Source: Anaerolineae bacterium (GTDB lineage: Bacteria > Chloroflexota > Anaerolineae > B4-G1 > SLSP01). Taken from it: a stretch of DNA of 22,982 nt. Shown in pieces: positions 6,468-13,977 of the stretch. The DNA lies in the NCBI GenBank assembly GCA_018055515.1, contig JAGPHL010000014.1:1-22982 (forward strand), written 5' to 3'. The notes under the pieces were generated by a model that saw nothing but the letters and a program-made list of their open reading frames with translations, did no database searches and had not been told where the DNA came from. The translations under genes and the position numbers were made by a program. Positions within the stretch are counted from its first letter, which is position 1. Each line of letters starts with the position of its first letter.

Positions 6468-8170
6468 GGCGCCCCTCCGGCGGAAGGCGACGCCGCGAGG
6501 CAGTGCGCCACCTCTTCCGGCGTGAGCAACAGCGCGGCGGGACAGAGCGCCTGTCCCAGCAGCACCGCCTGCGGCGGCGTGAGCCGGGTCTCGCGGAGCA
6601 CCTCCAGCGTGTGAAAAGCCTGTCGCAGCGGCGCGTCGAGCAGCACCCGCCCCTCGCCCATCACGATCACCCGCTCAGCGTACTCCGGCATCAGGTAGAG
6701 CTGATGCGTGATGACGATGATCGTCTTCCCCTGGCGATGGAGCGTCCGGCTGAGCTCCAGGATCGCGCGCGCCCCGGCGTAATCCTGCCCCGTCGTCGGC
6801 TCGTCGAGGACGATGACCTCGGGGTCGAGGCTCAGCATGGCCGCGATGATCACCCGCGCCCGATCCCCCTTGGGCAGTGAGAGGGGATGCCGGTCGGCGA
6901 CGCCCTCCAATCCCAGCGCCGCCAAAACTTTCGTCGTGCGCGCGGCAATCTCCGCCGGCGGAAAACGCAGCTGGCGCAGGGCAAACGCCACTTCGTCAGC
7001 GACGGTGGTGTTGAAAAGCTGCTGATCGGGGTTTTGGGCCACATATCCAATCCGCCGCGCCAGCGCGCCCACGGTCCAGGCGCGGCTCTCGCGTCCCCAC
7101 AACATCACGCGCCCCGCCGTCGGCTCCAGCAGACGCAGGAGATGCTTCACCAACGACGTCTTGCCCGCGCCGTTCTGCCCCACGATGAGGACGTATTCGC
7201 CGGGATGAAACGCCAGGTCAATGCCGGTGAGGGTAGGCGTCCCATCCGTAAAACGGTGCTGCAAGCCCTCGACGGTGATGATGGGCGCGGCCAGCGGACG
7301 GGGGGCCGGGGGCTGCGGAAGGGGCTCGCGCGCCGGGCGGGGAGGCAACGCCGCCAGTCCTTCTTCCAGACGCACGGGAAGTCGCGCCGGCGGGTGAGGC
7401 AACAGGGAAAAGGTCTTCGCCACCTGCGGGGGACGGAGCCGGTGCGATTCGATCAACGCCACCTGGCTGTAGAGCTCCGCGGGCGTCCCTTCCGCCACGA
7501 GCCGCCCCTCATCCAGGAGCACGAGGCGATCCGCGTATTCGGCGAGCTCTTCGGCGGCGTGACTTGCCAGCACCACCGTCATCCCCTGCTCGCGGTTGAG
7601 CGCGCGCAGCACCTCGAAGACTTCCGCCGCGCCTCGGGGATCCAGCTGCGAGGTCGCTTCGTCAAGCACCAGCAGCTCCGGCATGATCGCCAACGCGGCG
7701 GCGATCGCCAGCCGCTGCTTTTGTCCGCCGGAAAGCTCGTGGGGATGGCGCTTTTCCAGTCCGGCAAGTCCCACGGCTCCGAGAGCGCGCGCGATCCGCT
7801 CACGCATGAGTGGCCGGGGGGTGCGGAGATTTTCCAGGGCGAAGGCGACCTCATTTTCCACGGAGGTCGCCGTCAATTGCGTTTCGGGGTCCTCGAAGAC
7901 CATGCCGACACGCGCCGCGAGCGCGCTGACCGGCTGTTCGACCGTGTCCATGCCGGCGACCAGCGCCCGCCCGAAGAAGCGTCCGCCGTAGAACTGCGGC
8001 ACGATGCCGCTGAGCGCCAGGCACAACGTCGTCTTCCCGGCGCCGGTCGGCCCGATCAGGCCCACAAACTCCCCGCGCCGGATTTCCAGCGAGAGGTCAT
8101 ATAAGGCCAGCGTCTCCGTTTGCGGGTATTGATAGGAGAGACGCTCCAGCCGGACGAGGGGACTGTTCAT
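6464..8170 (-). CDS. ECF transporter ATPase, two ABC domains fused (EcfA-EcfA')
   Basis: This 568-residue protein contains both ATPase halves of an ECF importer in one chain. Half 1 has Walker A GPTGAGKT at 40-47, a Q-loop near FEDPETQ, signature LSGGQ at 146-150, Walker B ending LLVLDEA at 166-172, and switch H204. A proline-rich linker spans about 255-295. Half 2 has Walker A GQNGAGKT at 331-338, Walker B VIVLDEP at 452-458 and switch H489. Its signature is degenerate, LSLPKGD at 430-436 instead of LSGGQ. The ATG at 8170 lies 19 nt after the S-gene stop, with GAGGTGA overlapping that stop at a long 14-nt spacing. A GTG at 8188 is an alternative in-frame start. Confidence 0.9.
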   Translation of the reverse strand: MNSPLVRLERLSYQYPQTETLALYDLSLEIRRGEFVGLIGPTGAGKTTLCLALSGIVPQFYGGRFFGRALVAGMDTVEQPVSALAARVGMVFEDPETQLTATSVENEVAFALENLRTPRPLMRERIARALGAVGLAGLEKRHPHELSGGQKQRLAIAAALAIMPELLVLDEATSQLDPRGAAEVFEVLRALNREQGMTVVLASHAAEELAEYADRLVLLDEGRLVAEGTPAELYSQVALIESHRLRPPQVAKTFSLLPHPPARLPVRLEEGLAALPPRPAREPLPQPPAPRPLAAPIITVEGLQHRFTDGTPTLTGIDLAFHPGEYVLIVGQNGAGKTSLVKHLLRLLEPTAGRVMLWGRESRAWTVGALARRIGYVAQNPDQQLFNTTVADEVAFALRQLRFPPAEIAARTTKVLAALGLEGVADRHPLSLPKGDRARVIIAAMLSLDPEVIVLDEPTTGQDYAGARAILELSRTLHRQGKTIIVITHQLYLMPEYAERVIVMGEGRVLLDAPLRQAFHTLEVLRETRLTPPQAVLLGQALCPAALLLTPEEVAHCLAASPSAGGAP

Positions 8171-8189
8171 AGGCGCCGGAAACGTCACC

Positions 8190-8978
8190 TCAATACGCTG
8201 CGTGCAGGGGTTTGAGCAGCCCGGTCGCGCGCAGTCCGGCAATGACGCCCGTCCCCACAATCGCACCGATTCCACAGCGCGCCACGTGCTCCAACGGCGC
8301 CGCCGGCGCCATCAGCCACCAGTTCTCGGCGGGCCAGTTGTAGGCAAAGTAGACCCAACAGGCCGAGGTGAGATGGGCCAATCCGCTGCTGATCCACGTC
8401 CCCACGAACAGCGCGACTCCCACCTGCCGCAGGTTGGGATGTCGCAGCCAGCGCGCGCACCAGGAACGCGCCGGCAAGAAAAGCAGCAGCGCCGACCAGT
8501 CAATGAATGAGCCGGCCAGCACTGCCCACGGATTTGCGCCGTTCTGGACGATGGCGCGACCGCCGTAGAGCAGGTAGGTCACGCCGAAGAGCATCGCCAG
8601 CGGCAACGCCCAACGGCGTCGCGTATCGGTCGCGCCGAGCACGCCCGCCGCGAGCGCGCCCGCCGCCGCCCCCACCACCGACGCGATGGGGAGGGTGGTA
8701 TTCTGCGGGTTGAGGAAAACGCCGATGAGCACGCCGATGCCATTGGCCAACGCCCCCGCCAGCGGGCCTAACAACCAGCCGGTCAAGCCATAAAGTCCCT
8801 GGCTGAGGGGAAAACTGCGGCCAAAACCGATGACCACCGAAAGCGGCAACGGCACGATCGTAAACGCGATCATCACCGCCGCCAGGGCCGCCACGTAGGC
8901 AATCGGCGCCCCGTCGAGGGTCGCTCCCCCCTGACGCTGAATGGATCGCTCTTCACCGGAAGGAATTGGGGCATCCAT
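8190..8978 (-). CDS. Putative ECF transporter substrate-binding (S) component
   Basis: This is a 262-residue polytopic membrane protein with about six hydrophobic helices at roughly 25-47, 57-88, 94-114, 124-140, 182-206 and 232-252. There is no signal peptide. It directly precedes the ECF ATPase and T genes in the same unit, which is the main reason for calling it the S component. The substrate cannot be read from the sequence: I see no match to the BioY, ThiT, RibU or CbiM patterns. YGGRAIVQNGANPW at about 138-151 and FLNPQN at about 88-93 look like conserved loops. The ATG at 8978 is supported by AAGGGAG nine bases upstream. The reading frame stays open upstream to 9380, but that part overlaps the preceding gene in another frame and is not coding. 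Confidence 0.7.
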   Translation of the reverse strand: MDAPIPSGEERSIQRQGGATLDGAPIAYVAALAAVMIAFTIVPLPLSVVIGFGRSFPLSQGLYGLTGWLLGPLAGALANGIGVLIGVFLNPQNTTLPIASVVGAAAGALAAGVLGATDTRRRWALPLAMLFGVTYLLYGGRAIVQNGANPWAVLAGSFIDWSALLLFLPARSWCARWLRHPNLRQVGVALFVGTWISSGLAHLTSACWVYFAYNWPAENWWLMAPAAPLEHVARCGIGAIVGTGVIAGLRATGLLKPLHAAY

Positions 8979-9010
8979 AATGTATGACTCCCTTCTTAGC
9001 AGGTTGAACC

Positions 9011-9766
9011 TCAATAGGCGGGTCTCGAAGGCCTGCGGCTGATACCGGCAACGTAGAGATAAAGGGTGAGCGCGAAGTAATAGATCGGGAACAGGATGCT
9101 GCCCCACAGGAGCAGCGCCGGCGCCTGCTCGAAGGTAATGAGCAGCGCCAGCAGGCTCACGGCCCACAACAGGCTGAAGCACAGGGTGATGCGCCGCAGC
9201 GGCTTGCTTTTCCAGGTGGGGTATTTGAGGGGAATCCACACCATCACGGCCAGCACCGCCAATGTCGTCGCCGCAACGATCGGCGGCACGCGGAAGAGAG
9301 TCATGTAAAAGATGGCGATATTCCAGTACGAGGGAAAACCGGTGAAATAGCCATCGTCCGTTTTGGCAGCCTCGTGGCAAAAGCCGTAGGCCGAGGCGAT
9401 GAGCACCAATCCCAGCACCGGCACCCCCGCGCCGGCAACTATCCCGAAGCGATAGGCAAACAGCACCGGAATGAGGGTGTAGTTGATGTAGTCAGTGATG
9501 TCATCCAGTTTGCGCCCGTTGAAGGCCGGCGTCCAGTAGCGCACCTGCCAGCGCCGCGCCAGCGGACCGTCCGTCGCGTCAATGGCCAGGGCCACGCCCA
9601 ACCAGATAAAGACCTCATGAGCCTTGCCCGCCATCAGGGCCTGCAATGCCAGAAATCCCGCCAACAGGCCCAGACTGGTGTAGAAATGCACCGTCCAGGC
9701 GCGCAGGATGGGAACATGCCGGGAGAACTTGATCACAGGCACGGCTAAAGAATTCTCAGTGCTCAC
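9011..9766 (-). CDS. pcs: Phosphatidylcholine-synthase-like CDP-alcohol phosphatidyltransferase
   Basis: This is a membrane phosphatidyltransferase that should transfer the diacylglycerol-phosphate of CDP-diacylglycerol to an alcohol. The 251-residue protein has about eight hydrophobic stretches. Its catalytic motif is D66-G67-xx-A70-R71 then 12 residues, G84-xxx-D88-xxx-D92. The 12-residue spacing differs from the eight of most family members but matches rhizobial Pcs as I remember it, as do TVHFYTSLG near the start and FTGFPSYWN later. Choline is therefore the likely alcohol, though another is possible. I chose GTG at 9766 (VSTENS) because GAAAGG lies just upstream and Pcs-like sequence begins soon after; the frame is open upstream to 9919. 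It heads the unit containing the ECF genes, 32 nt before the S component. Confidence 0.75.
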   Translation of the reverse strand: MSTENSLAVPVIKFSRHVPILRAWTVHFYTSLGLLAGFLALQALMAGKAHEVFIWLGVALAIDATDGPLARRWQVRYWTPAFNGRKLDDITDYINYTLIPVLFAYRFGIVAGAGVPVLGLVLIASAYGFCHEAAKTDDGYFTGFPSYWNIAIFYMTLFRVPPIVAATTLAVLAVMVWIPLKYPTWKSKPLRRITLCFSLLWAVSLLALLITFEQAPALLLWGSILFPIYYFALTLYLYVAGISRRPSRPAY

Positions 9767-9829
9767 TTTTCGACCTTTCTCCTCACGAATTGGGAAATAC
9801 AAACGCTCTGTGGAAATACGCTGGGCCGT

Positions 9830-9857
9830 ATTATAGCCCAAAACGCTGGAGTGACAG
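9830..9857 (-). promoter_or_regulatory. Promoter of the pcs-ECF unit
   Basis: On the minus strand a perfect -10 TATAAT occupies 9830-9835, and a -35-like CTGTCA occupies 9852-9857 with a 16-nt spacer. The predicted transcript starts near 9823, leaving a ~57-nt leader before the GTG at 9766. Its position also supports that start over the upstream in-frame codon at 9919. Confidence 0.65.
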
Positions 9858-9899
9858 GCAAAGAGGAGGGACGGAAGACTCTCCTCAGCGGCGCGCGCC

Positions 9900-9927
9900 T
9901 GGAATTCATGGGCGAACATGGTACAAT
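9900..9927 (+). promoter_or_regulatory. Promoter of the YqhQ/DUF1385 gene
   Basis: A TACAAT -10 (9922-9927) is preceded by TGG, giving an extended -10 element. The -35 region (TGGAAT at 9900-9905) is poor, as is common with extended -10 promoters. Transcription would begin near 9934, about 26 nt before the ATG at 9960. It diverges from the pcs promoter. Confidence 0.5.
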
Positions 9928-9959
9928 ACGGCTTCAGCTATCACGCAACGAGGGATTTC

Positions 9960-10865
9960 ATGACCGAACAATCTGAGTCACGCAAACCGTTGGGATGGAC
10001 CTATGGAGGGCAGGCGCTCATCGAGGGGGTGCTGATGCGCGGCCCACACGTCGCCGCCGTGGCCGTGCGCCATCCCGATGGGGCCATCCAGGTACAGACG
10101 CAGTCGCTGGGGCAGCTCTACACGGGGCCATTGAGCAAAATCCCGTTCCTCCGCGGGCTGCCCATGCTGTGGGATTCGCTGGGGCTGGGGATGAAAGCCC
10201 TCTTCTACTCCGCGGAGGTCGCCGGCAAAGCCGAGGATCCCAATTTCTCGCTGCAGGGAGCTGCCGGGATCGGCACGGGGCTGGTGTCGCTCCTGTTGGG
10301 ACTGGGGCTCTTCATGGTGCTGCCGTCGTTCGTGGCCGGGCTCCTGATCCCCGATACCCAGGCGCTGCTCTTCAACCTCGTCGAAGGGATGATCCGCCTG
10401 GCGCTGCTCGTGGGGTACATGGCCGCCGTCGGCCAGATGGCGGAGATCAAGCGCGTCTTCGCCTATCACGGCGCGGAGCATAAAACCATCAATGCCCACG
10501 AGGCCGGCGCGCCCCTCACCGTCGCGGGAGTACGCCCCTTCACTACCGCCCATCCGCGATGCGGCACCGCCTTTCTGTTGTTGGTCGTCCTGATTTCCAT
10601 CCTCGTCTTTGCCCCGTTGGGGAAGCCGCCGCTGCTCATACGGTTGGCCTCGCGCCTGCTCTTGATTCCCGTCATCGCCGGCATCGCTTACGAGCTCTTG
10701 CGCTTCACCGGCAAGCACGCCAGCCATCCGCTCGTGCACGCGATCATCGCTCCCAATCTCGCGCTCCAACGGCTCACGACGCGGGAACCAGACGATACCA
10801 TGTTGGAAGTGGCCCTCGCGGCCCTGAACGCCGTCTTGGAAGGCGAGGCGGCTATACCGGGATAA
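9960..10865 (+). CDS. yqhQ: YqhQ-family (DUF1385) membrane protein
   Basis: This 301-residue membrane protein belongs to the DUF1385 family (Bacillus YqhQ). The biochemical role of the family is not established; it is sometimes described as metal-dependent-enzyme-like. The N-terminal signature GGQALIEGVLMRGP is at 16-29 and FLRGLPMLWDSL follows. Hydrophobic segments lie at about 100-130, 140-160, 205-225 and 230-255. A conserved polar core YHGAEHKTIN is at 169-178, and HPRCGTAF is at 198-205. The histidines, glutamate and cysteine there could bind a metal. The ATG at 9960 is chosen because GAGGGA lies upstream and the family signature starts soon after; an in-frame ATG at 9918 precedes the predicted transcription start. 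The downstream gene follows after 96 nt with its own promoter. Confidence 0.88.
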   Translation: MTEQSESRKPLGWTYGGQALIEGVLMRGPHVAAVAVRHPDGAIQVQTQSLGQLYTGPLSKIPFLRGLPMLWDSLGLGMKALFYSAEVAGKAEDPNFSLQGAAGIGTGLVSLLLGLGLFMVLPSFVAGLLIPDTQALLFNLVEGMIRLALLVGYMAAVGQMAEIKRVFAYHGAEHKTINAHEAGAPLTVAGVRPFTTAHPRCGTAFLLLVVLISILVFAPLGKPPLLIRLASRLLLIPVIAGIAYELLRFTGKHASHPLVHAIIAPNLALQRLTTREPDDTMLEVALAALNAVLEGEAAIPG

Positions 10866-10904
10866 ACGGCTCTCCATCGCGCCTTGAGCACCTCGCAGAA
10901 AGCC

Positions 10905-10950
10905 ACACCGGCGGGTCAGGTAGCGCTTTTTCAACCTGATAAGCCGGTGT
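10905..10950. promoter_or_regulatory. Large inverted repeat overlapping the histidine kinase promoter
   Basis: The arms ACACCGGC (10905-10912) and GCCGGTGT (10943-10950) pair over 8 bp. After a 3x3 internal loop a second stem, TCAGGT/ACCTGA (10916-10921 with 10934-10939), closes a 12-nt loop. The putative -35 lies in the loop and the first T of the -10 is the last base of the outer arm. It could be an operator, or a hairpin ending the upstream transcript, though no U-tract follows. Confidence 0.6.
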
Positions 10951-10955
10951 ACAAT
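10928..10955 (+). promoter_or_regulatory. Promoter of the sensor histidine kinase, possibly leaderless
   Basis: A -35-like TTTTCA (10928-10933), a 16-nt spacer and a -10 TACAAT (10950-10955) place the transcription start at about 10962. That is the A of the chosen ATG. The only ribosome-binding-like sequence (AAAGG) is one base from the ATG, too close to work well. Confidence 0.5.
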
Positions 10956-10961
10956 AAAGGT

Positions 10962-13181
10962 ATGCTAGATTCTACGATCCAACAGCGCCGAGCGACGTCG
11001 CGCAAAACGATCTTGCCTCTGTGCTCCGTCCTGATGCTATGGCTGCTCCTAGGGCTGAGCGCCTTTGGGGACGTCGCTCCTGCCCTCGCGCAATCCCCGC
11101 CCCCCCAGGTACTCCTGGTGCGCGGCGATCATCAGTATCCCCCCTACGAATTTCTGAAGAACGGCCAACCTACCGGCTTCAATGTGGAACTGTTCCAGGC
11201 AGTGGCCAGGGTGATGGGGCTCAATGTGCAGATCAGCCTCGGTCCCTGGGCCGAGGTCCGTGCGCAGCTGGAAAACGGCGAGATTGACGCCCTCACGGGC
11301 ATGGCTTACTCCCCGGAGCGCGACAAGTTGGTGGATTTCACCACGCCGCACTCCACACTGTTCTTCGATCTGTTCATGCGCCGCGATAGCGAGCTCCACG
11401 ACCTGGAGGACCTGACCGGCAAAAGTATTATCGTCCAAAGCGGCGGATTGATGCACGATTATCTGCGCGATAACCATCCCGAAGCCACCGTGATCACCGT
11501 GCCAGATGCGCCGGATGCGTTACGGCTGCTGGCAGTGGGACAGTATGATGGCGCGCTGCTCAACAAGATGCAGGGGCTGTATTTCATCAACGAGTTGGGC
11601 TTAAGCAACCTCACCCACGCGGGGCTGGAACTGCTTCCCCGCCGATACAGTTTTGCCGTCGCCGAAGGCAACGTCGAGCTCCAGCAAACGCTTGACGTCG
11701 GGCTGGCCATCCTCAAACAGACGGGCGAATACCGGCAGATCTACGACAAGTGGTTCGGGATCTATGAGAAAGGCGATCAGCTGGCGCTGTTGCGCCGTTA
11801 CTGGTGGGTACCGGTCGGAATCCTGGCGTTGCTTGCCTTAAGCCTGCTCTGGTCCATGATCCTGCAGCGGGAGGTGCGCTCGCACACGGCGGCCCTTCAA
11901 CGCCGCCATCAGGAGCTGGCGCTGCTCAACCGGATCATCATGGCTGCTGCCTCCACCATGGATGTGACCAAAGTGCTCGAGGTGCTGTGTCGTGAGCTCG
12001 CGCTCGCCCTCAACCTGCCCCAGGTGGCCGCGAGCCGGGTTGTGCCGGGGCAAGAGTACGTGGAAATCGTGGCCGAATACTGCGAACCCGGGCGCCCCCC
12101 GGCCCTGGGCGATCGCATCCCCATCACCGTGCCTTCGACCGCCTATCTGCTGGAACACCAACAGCCGCTGTTCATTGCCGACGCCCACAAGGATCCCCAG
12201 GTGACAGGCCTGGAAGAGATCGTCGAGAGGCGCGGGATCGCGTCGCTGTTGCTCGTGCCCATTGTCGTGCGCCATCGCGTGATCAGCACCCTGGGATTGG
12301 ATTCGATCACGCCGCGCAAGTTCACCCCCGAAGAGCTGGCGCTGGTGGAAAGCGCAGCGACTTCAGTAGGGCAGGCGCTGGAGAGCGCCGAGCTCCATCA
12401 GGAATTGCAGCGCCGCGCCGAGGAATTGGAAGCCACGGTCGCCCAACGCACGGCGGAACTTCAACGCGCCCTGGCAGCGGCCCAGGCCGCCGACCGCGCC
12501 AAATCCGAGTTCGTCAGCAATGTGAGCCATGAGCTGCGTACACCGCTGACCAGCATCCTGCTCTATCTCCGCCTGTTGGAGCAGGGCGATCCGAGGCAGC
12601 ACGGCGCCTACACGCAAGCCCTGTTGCGTGAGGCAAAACGACTGCAACATCTGATCGAAAGCCTGCTCCAGATTTCCCGGCTCGACCTGGGCAAAGTAGA
12701 GCCGCGCTTTGAGACGATGGACATGAATCACATGGCGCTGACCCTGGTCAATGACCGGCAGCAGCTCTTCGCCAGCAAAGGGATCCAGCTGCGCTGCAAT
12801 CTGGCGCCGGCGCCGCTGCCGATCATGGCCGACCCCGACCTGTTGGAGCAAGTGCTCACCAATCTCCTCACCAACGCCATGAACTACACACCAGAGGGCG
12901 GACAGGTAGAGCTCGCCACCCGCCTCGTCGAAGACAATGGCCAGCTCTGGGTGACCGCAGCGGTGAAAGACACCGGGCTGGGCATCCCGCCAGAAGAACA
13001 GGCCAGGTTGTTCCTGCGATTCCAGCGCGGCAGTGCGAGTGAAATCCTCAACGTGCCCGGCACGGGGCTGGGATTGTCCATCAGCGCCGAGATCATGAAA
13101 CTGCACCGCGGGCACATCACCGTGGAGAGCGCCGTGGGCAAGGGCAGTGTTTTTACCGTCTGGCTGCCGGTAACTCCCTGA
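10962..13181 (+). CDS. Hybrid-sensor histidine kinase: extracytoplasmic SBP-3 domain, GAF and kinase core
   Basis: This is a 739-residue membrane sensor kinase. A signal-peptide-like stretch at 16-43 ends ALA-Q, and an amino-acid-binding-protein-type domain (SBP_bac_3) at about 50-268 lies outside the membrane. A transmembrane helix is at about 283-302. A GAF domain spans about 320-475, followed by a coiled coil to about 515. The HisKA domain has phospho-acceptor H523 in SHELRTP. The HATPase domain has an N box (NLLTNAMNY), DTGLGIP and GTGLGLS. It would sense a small solute outside the cell and phosphorylate a response regulator, but none is encoded nearby. The frame is open from a TTG at 10884, but the ATG at 10962 fits the promoter and the signal peptide. 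Confidence 0.92.
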   Translation: MLDSTIQQRRATSRKTILPLCSVLMLWLLLGLSAFGDVAPALAQSPPPQVLLVRGDHQYPPYEFLKNGQPTGFNVELFQAVARVMGLNVQISLGPWAEVRAQLENGEIDALTGMAYSPERDKLVDFTTPHSTLFFDLFMRRDSELHDLEDLTGKSIIVQSGGLMHDYLRDNHPEATVITVPDAPDALRLLAVGQYDGALLNKMQGLYFINELGLSNLTHAGLELLPRRYSFAVAEGNVELQQTLDVGLAILKQTGEYRQIYDKWFGIYEKGDQLALLRRYWWVPVGILALLALSLLWSMILQREVRSHTAALQRRHQELALLNRIIMAAASTMDVTKVLEVLCRELALALNLPQVAASRVVPGQEYVEIVAEYCEPGRPPALGDRIPITVPSTAYLLEHQQPLFIADAHKDPQVTGLEEIVERRGIASLLLVPIVVRHRVISTLGLDSITPRKFTPEELALVESAATSVGQALESAELHQELQRRAEELEATVAQRTAELQRALAAAQAADRAKSEFVSNVSHELRTPLTSILLYLRLLEQGDPRQHGAYTQALLREAKRLQHLIESLLQISRLDLGKVEPRFETMDMNHMALTLVNDRQQLFASKGIQLRCNLAPAPLPIMADPDLLEQVLTNLLTNAMNYTPEGGQVELATRLVEDNGQLWVTAAVKDTGLGIPPEEQARLFLRFQRGSASEILNVPGTGLGLSISAEIMKLHRGHITVESAVGKGSVFTVWLPVTP

Positions 13182-13212
13182 CCTGACGAAAATACAAGCG
13201 CTGAACAGTCAC

Positions 13213-13249
13213 AAAAAAAACAGCGGGGCGAACAAAATCGCCCCGCTGT
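13213..13249 (-). terminator. Strong intrinsic terminator of the RRM protein gene
   Basis: On the minus strand a stem of 11-12 bp (13221-13231 with 13238-13248) with loop TTTTGT is followed by eight U residues (13213-13220). It starts 20 nt after the RRM gene stop. The same stem lies 39 nt past the convergent kinase gene but has no U-tract on that strand. Confidence 0.93.
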
Positions 13250-13269
13250 AGTTGATGCAAACTGGCCTG

Positions 13270-13623
13270 TTACCAGGAACGGCCGCCGCCGCGACGATCA
13301 CGATCCCCACCCCGGGGACGCCCACCGCCGCCAGGGCCACTGCGGAACCCACCACCACCGCTGCCACCGCGGTCCTCGCGCGGGCGGGCGATGTTCACCG
13401 TGAGGTTCCGACCCTGGTACTCGTAGTTGTTGAACTTGGTGATGGCTGCCTGCGCAGCTTCAGCCGTTTCCATCTCGACAAAGCCAAAGCCCTTGGAACG
13501 ACCCGAATCGCGATCCTTGATCAATGCCACGGATTGCACGGCGCCGGCCTGAGCGAAGAGCTCGCGCAAGTCTTCTTCGGTAATCGAATAGGGCAGATTG
13601 CCAACGTACAGTTTAGACTCCAT
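13270..13623 (-). CDS. RRM-domain RNA-binding protein with glycine/arginine-rich tail
   Basis: This is a 117-residue RNA-binding protein of the bacterial/cyanobacterial Rbp type. A single RRM at about 3-82 has RNP2 LYVGNL (5-10) and RNP1 KGFGFVEM (44-51), with the aromatic residues that stack on RNA. The tail from about 83 is rich in Gly, Arg and Asp (RGG-like). In related bacteria such proteins bind mRNA and are often induced by cold, but no such evidence is visible here beyond the long leader. GGAG lies 10 nt before the ATG and a second GAGG lies 2 nt before it. It has its own promoter and terminator, so it is probably monocistronic. Confidence 0.93.
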   Translation of the reverse strand: MESKLYVGNLPYSITEEDLRELFAQAGAVQSVALIKDRDSGRSKGFGFVEMETAEAAQAAITKFNNYEYQGRNLTVNIARPREDRGGSGGGGFRSGPGGGGRPRGGDRDRRGGGRSW

Positions 13624-13977
13624 TTCCTCAATTCTCCAGTTTTGTTTGATTGTTTGCCGGCCGGTGCTGTGGATGACAGATTCGACTTCCTACTCCTGAC
13701 ATACGACATGCTCATCCGGTACGGGCGCGTGAACGACAAGTTGAACCGATGGATAAACCCTTCACTCTCAGAAGCGCTACCTTGTGCGCCATACCAATCA
13801 GGCCATAAAACTCCTTTCACTCAAACCAACGGCCCTTGTCTTATGCACCTTCCAGCTGCTGCCTGATATGATAGTACAGTCCAACGGTCTTTATTATACT
13901 CTAAACTACTCGAAATACAAGCAACTCAAGAGGTACATTTGGGATGAGTAGGCCCGCCACTAAACCACCCTGAAATA
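13624..13977 (-). other. Long 5' leader and promoter region of the RRM gene (no established gene)
   Basis: This 354-nt gap contains the RRM promoter (13893-13920) and hence a leader of about 260 nt. Inside the leader are a strong AAAGGAG (13811-13817) followed four bases later by ATG GCC TGA (13798-13806, Met-Ala-stop), and an overlapping 26-codon reading frame at 13712-13792. Neither is established as translated. A 6-bp stem-loop (13968-13983) overlaps the stop codon of the upstream B3/4 gene and may be a weak terminator. No other gene is supported. Confidence 0.55.
13893..13920 (-). promoter_or_regulatory. Promoter of the RRM gene
   Basis: On the minus strand a perfect -10 TATAAT is at 13893-13898 and a partial -35 TTGTAT at 13915-13920, with a 16-nt spacer. 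The surrounding DNA is AT-rich, in contrast to the rest of the window. The transcription start would be near 13886. Confidence 0.65.

Noticed and set aside
5373..8104. Long plus-strand open frames (5373-6614, 6887-8104) opposite the ECF genes
   Set aside because: They are antisense shadows of clear ECF T and ATPase genes, with no recognisable domains and biased Arg/Gln/His composition.
8979..9380. N-terminal extension of the S component frame
   Set aside because: It overlaps the pcs-like gene in another frame of the same strand. The ATG at 8978 has a proper ribosome-binding site.
13712..13792. 26-codon frame in the RRM leader as a real small protein
   Set aside because: It has no adequate ribosome-binding site of its own and no hydrophobic or conserved feature; it is recorded only as part of the leader.
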